DNA of 64,000 nt, from positions 468,719 through 532,718 of the forward strand of contig JAAOMT010000512.1 of NCBI GenBank assembly GCA_016748015.1. The letters run 5' to 3'. Below the pieces are notes generated by a model. The model saw only the letters and a list, made by a program, of their open reading frames with translations. It did not search any database and was not told the origin of the DNA. Each line of letters opens with the position of its first letter. Position 1 is the stretch's first letter. Made by a program: the position numbers and the translations under genes. Below are positions 1-12,321 of the stretch, piece by piece. This stretch comes from Geosiphon pyriformis. Lineage: Eukaryota; Glomeromycota; Glomeromycetes; Archaeosporales; Geosiphonaceae.

Positions 1-158
1 CACTAAACCCTTTAATAATTACCACCTAATTTGTGATAATTATAATCACCCCTTTTTCCTCCTTCTTCTTCTTCTTCTCCTCTTCAAACTTTTTCTTGAA
101 TGACAACAACAACAACAACAACAAATAAAAAAAACTATGCGTGTAATAATTTACTTAC

Positions 159-265
159 AAATGGTGAAAATCATTATCAAGTTCTGTTCCACTATGGTTG
201 GTAATAAAGCCATCATAAAACTTTTGTTGAGCCAAGCTTTCGGAGTCTAGAGTGCAATGCAAAAC
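159..265 (-). CDS. Putative internal exon of an unidentified gene
   Basis: On the minus strand this 107-base segment is preceded by a pyrimidine-rich acceptor (TCTCTCTTATTTTAG) and followed by a consensus donor (GTAAGT, read from + positions 158-153). Only one of the three frames is open across it. That frame gives a mixed-composition peptide containing LDSESLAQQKFYDGF and ending near DNDFHH, unlike the repeat peptides of the surrounding microsatellites. I do not recognise the protein. The next exon would lie at or beyond the left window edge, and upstream exons have not been found because a long ATT/CAT microsatellite lies directly upstream. It could still be a chance open stretch. Confidence 0.33.
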
Positions 266-301
266 CTAAAATAAGAGAGATGATCAATCAAATCCGAAAT
301 T

Positions 302-303
302 AC

Positions 304-334
<31 letters not shown>

Positions 335-346
335 ATGGTTATGATG

Positions 347-423
<77 letters not shown>

Positions 424-443
424 CATCATCATCATCATCATCA
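302..443. repeat. ATT/AAT and CAT trinucleotide microsatellite
   Basis: A (TTA)n tract runs into a long (AAT)n tract and then a (CAT)n tract. Apparent open frames here are homopolymer artefacts (poly-Ile, poly-Met). Confidence 0.95.
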
Positions 444-615
444 AACAATACTCTAATAACTGATATATTTTAATTTTTTATTCTTAAAAACTTAATTCCT
501 GATTGGCAGCATATTAAAATTCATCCCGAATCAACAACTCTATGTATTCTAACTAACAAGGCTTTGAAAAAACATCGGAGAGTAACATCAAAACAATTAA
601 CTTTATTACCATGGT

Positions 616-629
616 ATTACTACTACTAC

Positions 630-688
<59 letters not shown>

Positions 689-695
689 ATAATAA
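616..695. repeat. ACT trinucleotide microsatellite
   Basis: About 80 bases of (TAC)n with a few AAT interruptions. The antisense poly-Ser and poly-Val frames it produces are not credible genes. Confidence 0.95.
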
Positions 696-3600
696 TGATA
701 TGATAATGATAAAATGCTTTGAAAATACAATCCTTAAAAATTCTTGGATTCTCGTTCTTTTCGAATTTCCATAAAAATCCTTGTCGAATATCTCTATCAT
801 CTACCAAAAATCATCCCTATTATCTGATTGATTGATTGATTGGATTTTAATCAATCAACTTATGATGGTCTTTCTTTTCAGGGGTTTTTATAATTTTATA
901 CTTAAATATTATTATTATTATTATTATTATTATTGTGTGTTGTTTTTGTTTTTGTTATGGTTATGATGGTGAATCTAGTAACTAGTGAATGGAATGTTAG
1001 AAGCAGGGGTAAATCTTGTATACAGAAAGAAAGATAAAAATGATATTGTCGGGTTATAAAATGTATGATAAATAATCGATCGTGAGAAGGAAATGCATGG
1101 TAATAATGAATTTTTTTTTCATGAATAATTTTATTCAATTTTCATGCAATTTTTTTAAAAAAAATTAGATTAGAACAAAAATTTTTTTTGGCATAATTTA
1201 TCAAATATTATTATTAATTTATAATTAAAAATATATATATATATATAAAAAATCAAACAAAAATTTTTTTTTTAATTGAAATTGTCAATAATTTATTTAT
1301 TTTTAAAAATTTAACAATAATTTTTAATAAAAAATAATAAAAGTATTTTATCAAAATTTATTTAAATTTTTTATATATAATAATAAAAAAATTATTGAAA
1401 TTCATTTATTTATTTATTATTATATTAATCTAATATAAATAATTTTATCAAGTTAAATCTTTATGTGACTTTTAAAAATAATAATAATAATAATAATAAT
1501 TTGTTTCTTCTCAAATTCTAAGCATCTTAAATTTCCCAAAGAATCTTGTATTTTCATTTTGATTTTCATTTTCATTTTCACATTCCTACTCAATGGGTTA
1601 TATATTGTTCCTTTTTTTTTTAAAAGGCTGAATAGAGGCTTTCAAATGTAATGATAAACTCACCCAAAAAGATGATCATGAAACAACAAAAAGATACAAG
1701 AATTTCCATAATTACGAAGCCATCTATCATTAAATAATGACGGTTAATTTTGATCACGGAATTTCCCAGAATTGTTGGATTAATTATTTTTTCCAAGGTG
1801 AGAATTTTAGTTTATCATCGCCATAAATCTTGAGTTTTCTATATTAGATTTATTATGGATACAGGGCAAAATAAACTTTGAAAATTTTTTTTTTATTATT
1901 TATTTTATTTGTGGCTTAATGAGGCCTAAATCTTCTTTTTTTCTTTCTTTTTAATTTTGATGATAAAAAAAAATTTTCTATCAATAATTTGGATTTCAAA
2001 GCATTCGGTATGAAAATAATTATCAGGGGATTCGAACCGCGATAAATGAGAATAAATGAACTTATCATTGAAAATAGCGAGAAAAACATCACGAAATGTG
2101 AATTCGCTATATTTTCCGTTACCGAAAATGGTAAAATTCATCTCGGTCTTGGACGCATAAACTTTTTGTTTTCATTTTGCCGCTGCCGGCGGCGTTAGGT
2201 TGATCGTTTGGATAACAGGATCAATGCATCATTGAAATCACTTTCAAGCTATTTATTTCGTATCATCGATCCATCACAGCCGTGATAAACCAGTTATTCA
2301 TTGCCGTTTCATCTCTCGATAAGATTATTACCAAAAACTAACTAAAAAGATACGTTTACCAAAAGAATATCATTTATTTCCTGCTTCTATTATTATCTGA
2401 ATCTTTTTTACTATGAGAATCAGCAAATAGCAACAGCAGCTGAATAAGAAATAAAGAAGAAGAAGAAGAAGAAGAAGAATCTAAAGCCATTATAGAAAAG
2501 TTGGGAAAAAAAAAAAAAGAGTATAATGTAAGCCGCCACTAATTTAACTAACTAACCATGTTATCCATTTTTAAAAAGCTATCAATGCCCAATTTTTGAA
2601 GATCTATCCTTATGAGTGACGCAGTTGAATTAAATTTTATTCTAATTGGCTATGTAAATTCTTTAGCCATCCAAAATATTGTTGATAACTTTGTTGAGAG
2701 TGACATAAGGGATGCCAATAAAATGAGTTAACCAGTCATTAAAGTCCTACCAGTCATTAAAGTCCTACCGTCATTTCTGATTCTGGATTGAGAAAAAAAA
2801 ACCATAAAATCCCTACTCGCACAACAATCCAAAAAAGACCGTCTTAGACCGTCGATTACGTGATAACAATATGACCAAGTTTCTTGTTCGATAATTCATT
2901 TATCCTAAAGTATTATTATTTATAATAATAATAAATAATAAAATTTTTAATTTTAATATACATCATGTATATACATATGTATATATATATATATATAGGA
3001 CAATCTATTTAATTAAGGATGTACAAATAAACTACCCCGCTGCAAACATTTTTTTTTTTTTTTTTTTTTTTTTTTTCGAAAAAAAAAATGGTTTTTTAGA
3101 AAGATAGAATTGAATAATTTTTTTTTTTTTAAATGAAAATATGAAAAATTACATAACTAAACTAAAAATGAATTTTGAACTTTTTTTTTTTTGGGAATTT
3201 TTAATAAATTTCAAAACCATTTCTTTCTTAACTATGAGTTTTCCGATTTTAGTATAAACATCATTGAACAGATTGAATAAAATTTCTATTAAAAACATTT
3301 TTTAGAACAAAAATTAAAGCAAAAAATATATATATATATAAATATATCTCAAGTTTTATTTGTATTAAAAAAAAAAAAAAAGACCAAAAATTCGCATAAA
3401 TTTGAAAATATCAAGGTCACAAAAGAAGCATATGATAAAGGATCTCTTTCTCAAAAAAAAATAAAAAAAAATAAAAATAAAAATAGAAAATAAAAAATGA
3501 ACATATATATCTAGTTTCCTAAATGTTACAATATCAACTTTCCAATTTTCTATCAGGTGATCCATGACAATGATTGTTATATCAGGTCCTTGCATGATAA

Positions 3601-3705
3601 GCATAAGTGAGTTCTATTTAAGACTCGCAGATTTTGCCTGCTGGTACCCTTGAAATTTGAAATTGATACATGTAACTCTTTCCAAAAAATCTATTGTAGA
3701 AATCA
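696..3705. other. Non-coding host DNA between the left edge and the Sel1 gene
   Basis: No supported gene. The stretch holds short (TTA)n, (AAT)n, (GAA)n and (AT)n tracts (907-934, 1480-1500, 2456-2480, 2979-2997), a poly-T run near 3050-3076, and a rare GC-rich palindrome-like cluster at about 2180-2195 (GCCGCTGCCGGCGGC). A 71-codon minus-strand frame at 1926-2141 has mixed composition, but ends in a lysine-rich run made by a poly-T tract, so I do not call it. Confidence 0.6.
2733..2768. repeat. Perfect 18-bp tandem duplication
   Basis: The 18-mer CAGTCATTAAAGTCCTAC occurs twice head to tail (2733-2750 and 2751-2768) in otherwise non-repetitive DNA about 940 bases upstream of the Sel1 gene. 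It could be a simple slippage duplication or a doubled protein-binding site; nothing in the sequence decides this. Confidence 0.9.
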
Positions 3706-4482
3706 ATGAACGAAATGATAATGCTTCAAGATATTGTTCAAATTTTAAAAAGTGATCATGCAAAGCTTCTAAAAGACTACCATATAGCAAAAAATCTTCA
3801 AAAATGGTTATTAGCACAAAACGTTCAACCTTATTCAGTTTTTTCCAGGACACTTTTTAATGAATCTCAATCATCAGAATATCAATTCTTGTTGGGTTTC
3901 TTATATCAATGGGGAATTGGTACAAGAGTTGATTTCAAAAATTCATTTAAATGGTACACACACGCAGCCGAATCAGGAGATTTTTTAGCTCACAACAATA
4001 TCGGAATTTTCTATGAAAATGGATTAGGAGTCAAAATAAATGTTGATAAAGCTTTTCTTCATTATAAGATCTCTGCTAATGGTGGAAATACATATGGGAA
4101 AGCCAACCTTGCGCTTTCATTTATTGAAGGACTTGGAACTAAGGTAGATATTCAAAAAGGATTACTTTACCTTCAAGAGGCAGCAAAAGCTGGACATCCA
4201 TCTTCTCAAGTTAGAATGGGGCAACGTCTTCTTACAGACGTACATTCTAAAAATTTAAAACAGGCTTTTTATTGGTTCTCACAGGCAGCTTCTCATGCAA
4301 AATGGTGTGATCATGATCTTGGGGATCCTGAATATTTGACCTATCTTGGTGTATGTTATCAGATTGGGATCGGTACTTCAAAAGATTTGCATCAAGGATT
4401 GAGATTATATAAGATGGCATTTGAAAGGGGAGATAAAAATGCTCATTGGTACCTAGGTCGAAATGTTTTTAGGGAATATTGA
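3706..4482 (+). CDS. Sel1-like repeat (TPR-like) protein
   Basis: A 258-residue protein made largely of Sel1-like repeats, the roughly 36-residue helix-turn-helix units that form solenoid scaffolds for protein-protein contacts. Five units are visible, starting near residues 57, 93, 129, 166 and 208. They show the usual G-x-x-Y/F-x-x-G-x-G-V/T core and A/S-A-x-x-G end (YQWGIGT, YENGLGV, IEGLGTK, YQIGIGT; AAESGD, AAKAGH, AFERGD). Residues 1-56 are helical-looking without a known domain. No signal peptide or membrane segment is evident. ATG 3706 is the first start after an in-frame TAG at 3697-3699. That TAG could be part of a splice acceptor (ATTGTAG), so an upstream exon, such as the kinase domain often joined to Sel1 repeats in Glomeromycota, cannot be excluded. 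The exact partner or pathway is unknown. Confidence 0.8.
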   Translation: MNEMIMLQDIVQILKSDHAKLLKDYHIAKNLQKWLLAQNVQPYSVFSRTLFNESQSSEYQFLLGFLYQWGIGTRVDFKNSFKWYTHAAESGDFLAHNNIGIFYENGLGVKINVDKAFLHYKISANGGNTYGKANLALSFIEGLGTKVDIQKGLLYLQEAAKAGHPSSQVRMGQRLLTDVHSKNLKQAFYWFSQAASHAKWCDHDLGDPEYLTYLGVCYQIGIGTSKDLHQGLRLYKMAFERGDKNAHWYLGRNVFREY

Positions 4483-5112
4483 ACATTTTTTATGACTTAC
4501 TACTAAAGAATTGAAGACTTTGAATACGTGAAGATTCTAGATTATAAGTGAAAATTCCCTTTTTCTTTTTAAACTTGAATGCCAATTTTTAATCCATGAA
4601 AACAACCAAAGTAAAAAACATTTATGAAATTTTGAATTGGGAAACAGTAATCATTCAAACCTGTAAATGTATTTTTATTATTAGCAAACATACACTATAT
4701 ATATAGTTAATAAATTATTTTTGATCCCATATCAATATTTTCAAATTATGAAAAAGTAAAAAATTATCTTTTTTTGATCCCATATTGAATTTCTTTTAAT
4801 TCGAGAAATTAAAAAAAGTAAAAGAATACCCCTTTTGAAATACGAATTAAATTCAATATACAAAAAAGATTTAATAATATTATTTAAAGAAATAATAAAA
4901 ATCTAAAATTTATTCATAGATTCATAAAAAATTTATTTCAAACATAAGAATCTGAAAATTAAACTAAAATTGGTTTCTACATAATCAAAATGTAGAAAAT
5001 TTTTATTTTTCACATTAAAACTCGTGAAATTTAAAAGGAACTACAGTATGATATAAAATTAATTTTGATATCAGAAGATAAAATTAAAATAATTTGATCG
5101 CCAATTTTGTCA

Positions 5113-5163
<51 letters not shown>

Positions 5164-6067
5164 TATTAATATTAATAATTTTTATTATTTTATTAGTATA
5201 TTATTATTAATATTATTAATATTATTTTTATTATTAATCATAATACTGACAATAGTTATACTCTATAATTGGTATACTGGGCGCGGTACTTAAAAAAAAA
5301 AAAAAAGTTTTTACTTTACTTTACTTTACTTTACTTTACTCCACTAAACCCAATGTTGATGTTGATCTTGATATTGAAATTGACAGGCAGGAAAAATTTA
5401 TTTTTGTAATCATCAATTTTATTTTATTTTTTAAAAATACGATATATAATTGTGAATCGATGCATTGGAATAAATAGAGGCGCGTAAAGAAACTCCCATC
5501 AAAACCCCTTAGTTAACTCCATAATCAATATCAACATCAACCTTCTTTTACCCAATACATATTTCTACAATTATTAGAAACTTTGATTTATACTTTAGAA
5601 AAGCATCATCATCATCATTCCAAAAGAAGCAGAAACACGCGGGCTTGTTTTATCGCAGGCAACAAAAAAACTTTTTTGGTATAAACAACAAAATCAATTA
5701 CACTATAATAAATTCTCTTTTTGTGACAAAATGTATTTAACCACCCTTCCCGCCACTCATTACCCTTTACTTCTTTAAAATAAATTCTTCAAAGGTTTAT
5801 TACGAAAACTTTTTTTTTTTTTTTTTTATCCACGGCACACCTCAAACTTTTCACAACTGTTAACAGCACATCCAACAATACAAAGACCAAATAGCAACTA
5901 CACAGAGTTTTGAATAAAAATAATTGTAAAAATTTCACTTTTTTCTTTTCAAGATCTTTACACTTTTACCAAGATCTAAAACCACCAGCAACAGCAACAA
6001 GTAACAGTAGTAACACTTACAACAACAACAACACTTGACAAAAATTTTCAAAATATACAAAAGAAAT
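4483..6067. other. Intergenic region and probable cyclin 5' leader
   Basis: No gene seen. It contains a 46-base poly-T at 5117-5162, (TTTAC)n at about 5311-5341, and from about 5,950 a run rich in CAA and CAG triplets that leads without a break into the cyclin reading frame. The last 200-250 bases look like a fungal 5' untranslated leader. Confidence 0.6.
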
Positions 6068-6096
6068 ATGCACTCATATTGCTTCCCAGTAGAGCG

Positions 6097-6128
<32 letters not shown>

Positions 6129-6790
6129 TAGCAACGTCTTCTACAACAATGTCTTCAACGAAATTACATGGTACTTTTAAGATAGATCAACTATTAGTGG
6201 AACGCGTTTCTGACTTTGCAGCACAAATGTCTTGCTACTTATGGTTTAGCGATACTGCTGATCCATTTCTATTATCACCTACTCCCACTGGTGGGAATAG
6301 TCAATCACAACAAAAAAGATATTCAGACTTTAGACCAAGAGACGCTTTTAAAAGATTTTGTCGTGACGTAGTTTCAGCAACTCAAGTATCTCATTCGGTT
6401 ATATTATTATCTCTATTATATATTTACCGAATGAAAGCCAATAATCCAGCTATACAAGGGCATCCAGGTTCTGAATATCGAACCTTTACCGTGGCATTAA
6501 TGTTGGCAAACAAGTTTTTGGACGACAATACCTACACTAATAAAACATGGTCTGAAGTAACAAACATTTCAGTACACGAGATCAATATCATGGAAATTGA
6601 ATTCTTGGGCTCTTTAAATTTCTCGCTTTACGTATCCGAGGAACATTATTTTGATTGGTTAGGTGTAATGGATCAATTTGTCTCGGATAGTGATATCAGC
6701 CTTAATTCATGCGACAGAATGGTTCAATCGGATTCAACAATTTCAATTTCTCAACAACAACAACAACAACAACAAATCTCTCATCAACAT

Positions 6791-6821
<31 letters not shown>

Positions 6822-7172
6822 AACAACACCAACACCAACAACAAATTTCTCAACTTAACCAACAATACAATCTCGCATCATCTACATCAATGCTCAATGT
6901 AATGCCAATGGACACATCATCGACACCTCCCTCGATAGTCGTTTATAAACGTTCAGCCGAACAAGCTTTTGTTGACGTTGGAAATGTTAATTTGCCACCA
7001 AAACGAACAGCTCTGTATCCATTGACTGCTCCAGCACAACGACAAGCAGCATTATATTCTACCCAAGCTGCCATCAAAATGCCCCGAAATTCAGAGTCAT
7101 CATCTGCTACCCTAAAATCATCAAATCCATCCTCTATATATTGTCAAATTCCCTTCTTCAATTCTTCAAATT

Positions 7173-7205
<33 letters not shown>

Positions 7206-7432
7206 ATGAGATTCAACAAATAGTCTCGACTACTACTACAAAAATTTTCTTGCAAAACATGCAGCAACAGCAACTTCAACAGAATAACTACAATAATGTC
7301 CTCTTGGAGCAGATGCACTTTTTTGATGATGCCAAAAGACGACACAGTTATCACACCAGCTTCATGAATGTTCGAACAAATAATAATTTCGCTCACATGA
7401 ACACCATCCCCTACACAACAACAGTAGTCTAA
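6068..7432 (+). CDS. PHO80/PCL-type cyclin with poly-glutamine tracts
   Basis: A 454-residue intronless protein. Residues about 94-200 form one cyclin box: a hydrophobic helix (VILLSLLYIYR, about 111-121), the conserved turn LANKFLDDNTYTNKTW (about 146-161), then EINIMEIEFLGSLNF and the EEHYFDWL end. The KFLDD-x-TY-x-N-x-W pattern is that of PHO80/Pcl cyclins, which activate Pho85-class cyclin-dependent kinases in phosphate, glycogen and cell-cycle control. Flanking regions are low complexity: Q10 at residues 11-20, a Q/H-rich block at about 229-265 and Q10 near 370-380, all coded mainly by CAA. ATG 6068 is the first Met of the frame; an internal ATG at 6149 (MSSTKLHG), after the first Q tract, is an alternative start. 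The specific CDK partner cannot be told from sequence. No intron, frameshift or stop interrupts the frame. Confidence 0.88.
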
Positions 7433-8870
7433 TTCAATGTTTTACAATATCTACTGTTAGATCAATAATAATAATAATAATAATAATTATATTATAAAAA
7501 TGGGCTAGTTGTTAATACATTATCAGGTCGCTGAACATTTTAGAGCAACGAGAACTTAATCAAAATGAACTTTTTTTCTTTTTGGCCACTTTTTTCCAAT
7601 CACACTTCATTTTTCTTACTTTGTAAAGGCGCTTTAATTTGTGGCGCAACCCTTCAATACAATTACACATAATCCTTTAGTAGCTCGCTTTCTCTGTACA
7701 GATTTTTTTTTATATAGATATTTTCCCCTTTTTTTCTTCCTTGCATTTGTACTTTAGTCTTAGCATATATTTTTTACTTTGAATGACTGCAAAAATGATT
7801 TCTTCACAGATTTCTTTGTTATTAGTTTCTCTCTATACTACCCCCCAAATACCCCTTTGATAAATATTCCCTTTATCCCTCATACATACACGTGCACAAC
7901 TATATACATTCACATATACATACAAGTATCCCTCTTTTGGTTCTCTTTCTACTTACCTAGATTAGTTTAGTTTTCGTGCGTTTTTTATCGCACCATATTT
8001 TAGCGAATGAACTCGCGTCTTCTTTACTCCCCTTGGGTTTTAGTATATATAATAATGCCCACGAAAATAATTCTTTGTGGACAGATGAGTTACATGTCCA
8101 TAAAAGTAGTGATAGTAATAGCTAGCCAGATTTAGTTCAGCAAAAATAAGATGTTGTTAAATAATGCAAGTAAATAGTCGCAAAAATGAACCGAAAATTT
8201 CTCGGTACTTTTTGAAAAAAAAAAACTCCAAAATAAAATTTTGCCCACGAAAAAAAGGCAATGTTACGCGTGCATCTTTTTGCCGTGTCAACAAAAATTT
8301 AAATCGCAATTCCGTATCAGAATAATTTTAATTGATCTGTTTCTTTGATCTTGAAAAAATGACCAGCATCTACAGATTTTTACAAAGGATTTTGTTTTTG
8401 CATATCAAGATCAAAAAGAACTCCCACCAACCTATCCCCAACTAATCAACTAACCAACCAAACCAATACGCATATCTTGCCGTTATCTTAAAGTAATAAT
8501 GAAGTTTTGTGAACCGAACCGAACCGAAATGAGGATTCACTCATTTATCATTGTGCTCAAAATTAAATAAACACAAGTCATAAGATAAACATATTACAAC
8601 GTTTTTTAAGCCCTTATTTGGGAACTTTTCACAGTTCCCTTTTTGCCTCTTCACTTTGTATTTGCGCCTCCTGCTTTCATCTCTCCCCGTTGGCCGTTTC
8701 GTCTTCTTGGCATTATCATGCCTTGCCTTGCATTTGACTTGATTATATTTCCTGCTAATTACGTATTACTATTGTACCAAGGACGAAACAGGTCTATCCC
8801 ACACACACAGAGAGCGCCCCCCTAGAAAAAAAATTGTTAGAGATTAGTTTTTCATTTTTCCCGACACCCC

Positions 8871-8924
8871 ACCACTACCACTACCACTACCACTACCACT
8901 ACCACTACCACTACCACCACCACC
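8871..8924. repeat. CACTAC hexanucleotide microsatellite
   Basis: About 54 bases of (CCACTA)n ending in pure (CAC)n. Confidence 0.95.
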
Positions 8925-9879
8925 ATTGGATATACAACAATTTTTGAGGGGGTCTAATATAATTTTACGATCTTGCAGTTTTCAATTGTTTTAACCTTTT
9001 TCTGTAAATGATATCTTTTTTTTTTTTTTTTTTTTTTCCAATCGAAATATAAAAATTTGGATAATTTGATTTAAAGGAATTGGTAAATATCGTGAATAAT
9101 TGAATTTTAAATGAATTGTAAAATATCGTGAATAATTTTGAATTCAAAAGTAATTTTTTTAATTTGTATTAATTATAGCGTAATAAAGTTTTTTAAAAAT
9201 GATTTTTTTTTAAATTTGAATTATTTGAATTATTTGAATCATGTTTAAAATTGATATTTATTTTATATTTTATTAAATTATTCAAATTACCAAATGAAAA
9301 ATTTATTATTATTATTATTATTATTATGTTATAGGTTATTTTTCATATCTATCTATCTATCTACCAAAAAACTGAACTCATTTGAGGGGCTTTGAATTTT
9401 TATTTTTGAAAAAGGAAAAGATCCGATATGGAGAATTTCACGATATTTTACAAAAAAAGAGATTTGTAACTTATTTGGGTTTATAGTAAAAAGAATTGTT
9501 TATCGTTACCTTTATTGGAATATTTCAATTTTCAAATGCAGCTCCGGTTTGGTAAGAAATTACGCAATTATGAGATTCAGCCCAGTGAGATACTTAACTT
9601 TGAAAAGAAAAACTCCTTGTTCTCCAACTTTGTTGAGTTGAGGATTTTTGTTAATTTTAGGGTGTGTTCAGATAATAATAAATTTTTTTTTTTTTACGAT
9701 TAGCATCAATTTTGTATAATTGACCCGTTAAAGATTTTTTTTTCTTTTTCGTAAATGATGAAAGAACAATGTGTGAGAAAATTTTTTGGTAATTATTCTC
9801 ATTAATCAACAACCGATAAATAGGCCCATGTATTCTGCTCTTTGTCAATACTTGTGCATTTTGAAGAAAATCTATTTTA

Positions 9880-9888
9880 TTGTTGTTT

Positions 9889-9919
<31 letters not shown>

Positions 9920-9938
9920 CGTTGTCGTTGTTGTTGTT
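9880..9938. repeat. GTT trinucleotide microsatellite
   Basis: (TTG)n with two TCG interruptions. It produces a poly-Val frame on one strand and a poly-Asn frame on the other; neither is a gene. Confidence 0.95.
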
Positions 9939-10087
9939 AGGAATACTGTAAAAAAAAAAAAAAATTTGTTGTATAGTGTGAACTTTAAAAAAGTTCAAAA
10001 AAAAAAAAAGAACGGAAAAAGATCTTGACATGAAACAAAAATTGATAAATGAAGACTCCCATTTTTTTTTTAAAAAACAACAGAGAT

Positions 10088-11062
10088 NNNNNNNNNNNNN
10101 NNNNNNNNNNNNNNNNNNNNNNNNNNNNNNNNNNNNNNNNNNNNNNNNNNNNNNNNNNNNNNNNNNNNNNNNNNNNNNNNNNNNNNNNNNNNNNNNNNNN
10201 NNNNNNNNNNNNNNNNNNNNNNNNNNNNNNNNNNNNNNNNNNNNNNNNNNNNNNNNNNNNNNNNNNNNNNNNNNNNNNNNNNNNNNNNNNNNNNNNNNNN
10301 NNNNNNNNNNNNNNNNNNNNNNNNNNNNNNNNNNNNNNNNNNNNNNNNNNNNNNNNNNNNNNNNNNNNNNNNNNNNNNNNNNNNNNNNNNNNNNNNNNNN
10401 NNNNNNNNNNNNNNNNNNNNNNNNNNNNNNNNNNNNNNNNNNNNNNNNNNNNNNNNNNNNNNNNNNNNNNNNNNNNNNNNNNNNNNNNNNNNNNNNNNNN
10501 NNNNNNNNNNNNNNNNNNNNNNNNNNNNNNNNNNNNNNNNNNNNNNNNNNNNNNNNNNNNNNNNNNNNNNNNNNNNNNNNNNNNNNNNNNNNNNNNNNNN
10601 NNNNNNNNNNNNNNNNNNNNNNNNNNNNNNNNNNNNNNNNNNNNNNNNNNNNNNNNNNNNNNNNNNNNNNNNNNNNNNNNNNNNNNNNNNNNNNNNNNNN
10701 NNNNNNNNNNNNNNNNNNNNNNNNNNNNNNNNNNNNNNNNNNNNNNNNNNNNNNNNNNNNNNNNNNNNNNNNNNNNNNNNNNNNNNNNNNNNNNNNNNNN
10801 NNNNNNNNNNNNNNNNNNNNNNNNNNNNNNNNNNNNNNNNNNNNNNNNNNNNNNNNNNNNNNNNNNNNNNNNNNNNNNNNNNNNNNNNNNNNNNNNNNNN
10901 NNNNNNNNNNNNNNNNNNNNNNNNNNNNNNNNNNNNNNNNNNNNNNNNNNNNNNNNNNNNNNNNNNNNNNNNNNNNNNNNNNNNNNNNNNNNNNNNNNNN
11001 NNNNNNNNNNNNNNNNNNNNNNNNNNNNNNNNNNNNNNNNNNNNNNNNNNNNNNNNNNNNNN
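10088..11062. other. Assembly gap (975 N)
   Basis: An unbroken run of N. The left flank is homopolymer-rich (poly-A/poly-T within 50 bases). Open frames spanning the gap are meaningless because N codons cannot stop them. A real exon could lie inside. Confidence 0.99.
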
Positions 11063-11482
11063 TTTGATGTCGTAACTTCAGGATAGACAAAGGGTAACCG
11101 AGCAAAAAGCCCCACGGAAGGGGTGTGTGTGTGTGTATATGAAAAAAGATGAATTGTGTGTTTCTGATCTTAATCATGAGCGATGCATGGTTGTTTTTTT
11201 TTTTTAGATCATCATTTAGACCCGGTCGAAATTTTGATTTATCGTGTACATTATTATTATTATTATTATTATTATTGTTGTTGTTATTGTTATTATTATT
11301 TCATTAATTATATATTAATTGGGAAATTTAACTTTTTCTTCTTAGTCATTATATTATCGATTAGACCGTGATTGCCCGAGCTGGGATCATTCATTTGGAC
11401 TGGGCCCTTCTAGTTTAAGTTTTTCAAAAAAAAAACTACGTTATAATAACGATATATCATTCAAAAAGGAGAAAATAATCTT

Positions 11483-11564
11483 ATGTGTATGTATGTATGT
11501 ATGTATGTATGTATGTATATATGTATGTATATATGTATGTATGTATGTATGTATGTACGTATGT
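11483..11564. repeat. TATG tetranucleotide microsatellite
   Basis: About 80 bases of (GTAT)n with two ATATAT interruptions and a single C (GTAC). Confidence 0.95.
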
Positions 11565-11630
11565 GGTTTTTTGATTTTCTTGATTCATCGTCGTAATCAT
11601 TAAAGCACCAGCAAAAGTTCAATCAACATC

Positions 11631-11678
11631 TGTTTTTGTTTTTGTTTTTGTTTTTGTTATTGTTTTTGTTTTTGTTTA
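11631..11678. repeat. TTTTTG hexanucleotide microsatellite
   Basis: Eight near-perfect copies of GTTTTT, one of them changed to GTTATT. Confidence 0.93.
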
Positions 11679-12193
11679 TAAAAATTTTCAAGTTGCCGAA
11701 ATTCCAGAGAAAAAAAAAAAAAAAAAAAAAACTGTACATAGATCATCGGATGGTGTATTAATGAATTAAAACTTTTTTACTTTTTTGTTTCTAATTCGGG
11801 ACAATGAAAATGTGAGAAATGGTGGAAAAAAAGTAACAAAAATTGACGATCCTTTTGGCGGCTAAGAAAAAAATAAAAATCAAGTAAAATAGCTTGGACT
11901 TCTTGGCTTTATTAGGTAATCGATAAATAACATACTTTAAAGATCGAAGATGGTTTTTATTTTAAAATCAAAAATCATTTATTGATTGGCGCCATTTTTT
12001 TTTTTTTTTTTGATGATTCCCCTATTACATGTACTAGCACATTTTAAGTTTATAACTTTTATTATTAATTGGCTAATTTGTCCAAAGATTTTAAGCCTAG
12101 TGATTACGCTAAAAGATTTGTGAATCTTTAATAGGCTTGGATGTGTTCACAACAAATTACCTTAAAAGATCTGGTGGCTAGATAGATAGATTT

Positions 12194-12273
12194 GGTGGTG
12201 GTGGTGGTGGTGGTGGTGGTGGTGGTAGTAATAGTAGTAGTAAGTAGTAGTATTAGTAGTAGTATTAGTAGTA

Positions 12274-12321
<48 letters not shown>

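Larger units (their letters stand above)
7433..10087. other. 3' flank of the cyclin gene and microsatellite-rich spacer
   Basis: No gene supported. Contents include (AAT)n at about 7466-7488 just after the cyclin stop, a less AT-biased pyrimidine-rich stretch at about 8630-8830, a diverged direct repeat (AAATATCGTGAATAATT near 9085 and 9122), (TTA)n at 9303-9327 and several poly-A/T runs. Frames reported across this stretch are short or run through homopolymers. Confidence 0.6.

Noticed and set aside
247-444. Poly-Ile, poly-Ser, poly-Val and poly-Asn frames over microsatellites (also 553-807, 606-800, 902-1138, 9786-10,028)
   Set aside because: They are translations of simple repeats with no flanking protein-like sequence.
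2026-2042. tRNA T-arm-like string (GGTTCGAATCCCC on the minus strand)
   Set aside because: The T stem does not pair beyond two bases, and no anticodon arm or acceptor stem can be built around it.
1926-2141. 71-codon minus-strand frame with mixed composition
   Set aside because: No homology recognised, no splice signals found, and the C-terminus is a poly-T-derived Lys/Phe run. It stays possible but is not supported.
9657-11177. Long open frames spanning 9.7-11.2 kb on both strands
   Set aside because: They exist only because the 975-base N run contains no stops; the real flanking codons are homopolymer-rich.
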